Virus record (IMG/VR): IMGVR_UViG_3300030333_002216
Coordinates: 1-64,000 of that record
Length of the DNA: 64,000 nt
Source: a virus
Strand: one strand, 5' to 3'
Position 1 is the stretch's first letter; each line of letters opens with the position of its first letter. Under the pieces are notes generated by a model, which was not told the DNA's origin, ran no database searches, and worked only from the letters and a program-made list of their open reading frames with translations. The translations under genes were made by a program, and so were the position numbers. This document shows, piece by piece, positions 62,413 to 64,000 of this stretch.

Positions 62413-62877
62413 TCAGTTTCCCTCCTGTAGGAAGGACACTAGAGTGTCCGGTGAACCATCCCAGCCAGCCTTGCTTGCTGAGATAGCGTTTCGGCGCATC
62501 TGTGCGACTATGAAAGCCACCCATGCGTTACCGTCATCGAAGACGGCTTCCTTGCTCCTTCCGTGTGGAAGGATAAGTCCTCTAATCGAGGGGTGCGCAT
62601 CGAAGATGTCAGCAATTGCCTCAATCTCCTTGCTTGCACCAGTGAAGGAAGTCAGCGCATCGCCAGTTAGAGCGGATGCCCTACCGACTGGTGCGCCATC
62701 GAAGTCCTCTAGCATGGTCTTGATTGCTGAGGACACCTTCGTCTGTGCCGTTACGTTGTTGTCTCCTTTTCCGAGCAGTGTCCTGCAAGTCGAGGCAGTC
62801 ATCTTGTCGACTGACCCGGCATCCAAGAAACTGTTCACGGTTGTGCTGAACTCATTCCAATTCTTCATTTCTGCCAT
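62413..62877 (-). CDS. MAEM-type unknown protein, copy 2 (154 aa)
   Basis: Starts MAEMKNWNEFSTTVNSFLDA behind AGGAGAG. Resembles the 174-residue protein at 59863-60387 along most of its length (SAIKT helix, FDDGNAWVAFIVAQMRRNA, GWDGSPDTLVSFL). The MAEMKNW start also recalls the Trp tag of the late proteins, but lacks ILK. Function unknown. Base composition is higher in G and C than in most late genes. Confidence 0.55.
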   Translation of the reverse strand: MAEMKNWNEFSTTVNSFLDAGSVDKMTASTCRTLLGKGDNNVTAQTKVSSAIKTMLEDFDGAPVGRASALTGDALTSFTGASKEIEAIADIFDAHPSIRGLILPHGRSKEAVFDDGNAWVAFIVAQMRRNAISASKAGWDGSPDTLVSFLQEGN

Positions 62878-62953
62878 ATTATTTCTCTCCTGTGTGGTTG
62901 TGTCTCCTCCGAGACAGTAGTATGGGGGTTGCGAGTCTTATGAGGTGTGTCCT

Positions 62954-62986
62954 CAAAGTGTCCCTTACCATATGGTAGCATTCTTC
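62954..62986 (-). repeat. Palindromic element copy 6
   Basis: CAAAGTGTCCC, ACCATATGGT, then a degenerate right arm (CTTCG). The CTTATGAGGTGTG flank is kept. It lies 77 bases before the 154-residue gene. Confidence 0.6.
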
Positions 62987-62989
62987 GCA

Positions 62990-63530
<541 letters not shown>

Positions 63531-63540
63531 TGTGAGAAAC

Positions 63541-63981
63541 ATGGCATGGAAGAAAGTAGAAAAAGATGTGAAAAAGACAATTGACGAATATCATGAGATG
63601 GCGAAGGACAACCATCTTGAGCCGTATGTCCCTAACACTCTAGGGAACAAGGCTCATGTGGGTGACAACCCATTTGAGGGATTGGCAAAGAGCAGTAGGA
63701 AGTGGAAGAAAATGGCAAATAGTCAGGAAGAAATAGAAGCAGTATTAGAGGAAGTCAAGAAGTTGCTATTGGCGAAGAATGAGCAGTATGGAGACTCGGC
63801 TTTGAGTCCCAATCGTATCTTCTCCAAGGCATCTACGAATGAGCAAATCAAGGTCAGGATTGACGACAAGTTGAATCGCCTAATGTTGGGTAATGATTCA
63901 ATGGAAAGTGACGATGATATCATCAAGGATTTGATTGGATATCTCGTATTACTCCTAGTCTCCCAAGGGAGGCAGGACTAG
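63541..63981 (+). CDS. MazG-like DUF1599 (Nmad1-type) protein (147 aa)
   Basis: The only supported rightward gene. ATG 63541 lies behind AAAGGTGTGAG; the GTG at 63532 overlaps that ribosome binding site and is rejected. The C-terminal 80 residues show the family pattern LLLAKNEQYGDSALSPNRIF, then KVRIDDKLNRL and DLIGYLVLLL, as in the DUF1599/nucleotide modification-associated domain 1 family, related in fold to MazG pyrophosphatases. Acidic residues (E and D of KNEQYGD and RIDDKL) would bind metal. It may act on nucleotides during replication or DNA modification. The N-terminal 65 residues are a charged extension. Confidence 0.7.
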   Translation: MAWKKVEKDVKKTIDEYHEMAKDNHLEPYVPNTLGNKAHVGDNPFEGLAKSSRKWKKMANSQEEIEAVLEEVKKLLLAKNEQYGDSALSPNRIFSKASTNEQIKVRIDDKLNRLMLGNDSMESDDDIIKDLIGYLVLLLVSQGRQD

Positions 63982-63992
63982 CACTTCGGTGC
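63981..63992 (+). terminator. UUCG tetraloop hairpin after the rightward gene
   Basis: GCAC-TTCG-GTGC begins at the last base of the stop codon. A UUCG tetraloop closing a GC stem is very stable. No T-tract is visible before the window ends, so it may be a terminator or a transcript-stabilising hairpin. Confidence 0.45.
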
Positions 63993-64000
63993 GACTCAGG

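Noticed and set aside
11395-62500. Minus-strand frames overlapping real genes in another frame (11395-11634, 18849-19031, 21987-22184, 31208-31390, 41808-42131, 52642-52932, 58618-58845, 61527-61712)
   Set aside because: Each lies wholly within or across a better-supported gene and has no independent start signal or sensible composition.
59173-62986. The palindromic copies as a CRISPR array or insertion-sequence ends
   Set aside because: Spacing is irregular, with genes between copies, and there are no spacers of constant length, transposase or target duplications.

Overview
The window is almost certainly part of the genome of a tailed double-stranded DNA virus. It carries a large terminase, portal, prohead protease/scaffold, HK97-fold-like capsid protein, head-tail connector, tail tube, frameshifted tail chaperone, tape measure and giant tail fibres, nearly all on the minus strand in one tightly overlapping operon. 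The host is probably archaeal, but this is an inference. It rests on frequent GGTGAT-type ribosome binding sites, an Arf-like small GTPase, a portal carrying zinc knuckles and an ATP-dependent DNA ligase. The fibre modules resemble those of marine bacteriophages, so a bacterial host is not excluded. No integrase, attachment site, tRNA, CRISPR array, replication gene or lysis gene is visible.

Layout, right to left in the direction of transcription. At 63.5-64.0 kb one rightward gene (MazG-like, DUF1599/Nmad1 type) starts beside a repeat-rich, AT-rich intergenic region (about 63.0-63.53 kb). At 59.2-62.9 kb lie small leftward genes of unknown function in short units, each preceded by a copy of a palindromic element (CAAAG...ACCATATGGT...CTTTG, six copies). 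One copy precedes no gene but a 460-base structured non-coding stretch. At 44.2-58.9 kb is a run of mostly unrecognised proteins, including a likely small terminase, a GNAT-like protein, a polyproline protein and four tandem paralogues. From 44.2 to 30.3 kb come terminase, a LAGLIDADG-like protein, portal, many small proteins, DNA ligase, protease/scaffold, capsid protein and a small capsid-associated protein. From 30.3 to 23 kb come a SAP protein, membrane proteins, the GTPase, a zinc protein and connectors. From 23 kb to the left edge is the tail: tube, chaperone with a -1 slippery site, tape measure, baseplate/hub proteins and a fibre of at least 2,750 residues that runs off the window.

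The most unusual signal is a short peptide, consensus M-S/N-W-x-D/E-I/V-L/I-K, at the N-terminus of about fifteen otherwise different proteins between 36 and 59 kb. Related versions lie at the C-terminus of the protease-scaffold protein, of a small scaffold-like protein and of two others, and inside three proteins. The simplest reading is a capsid-targeting tag that lets many cargo proteins ride into the head with the scaffold, analogous to the T4 capsid-targeting sequence. If so, the 36-59 kb region is a large set of packaged, probably injected, virion proteins. This is inference from motif distribution; no function was tested.
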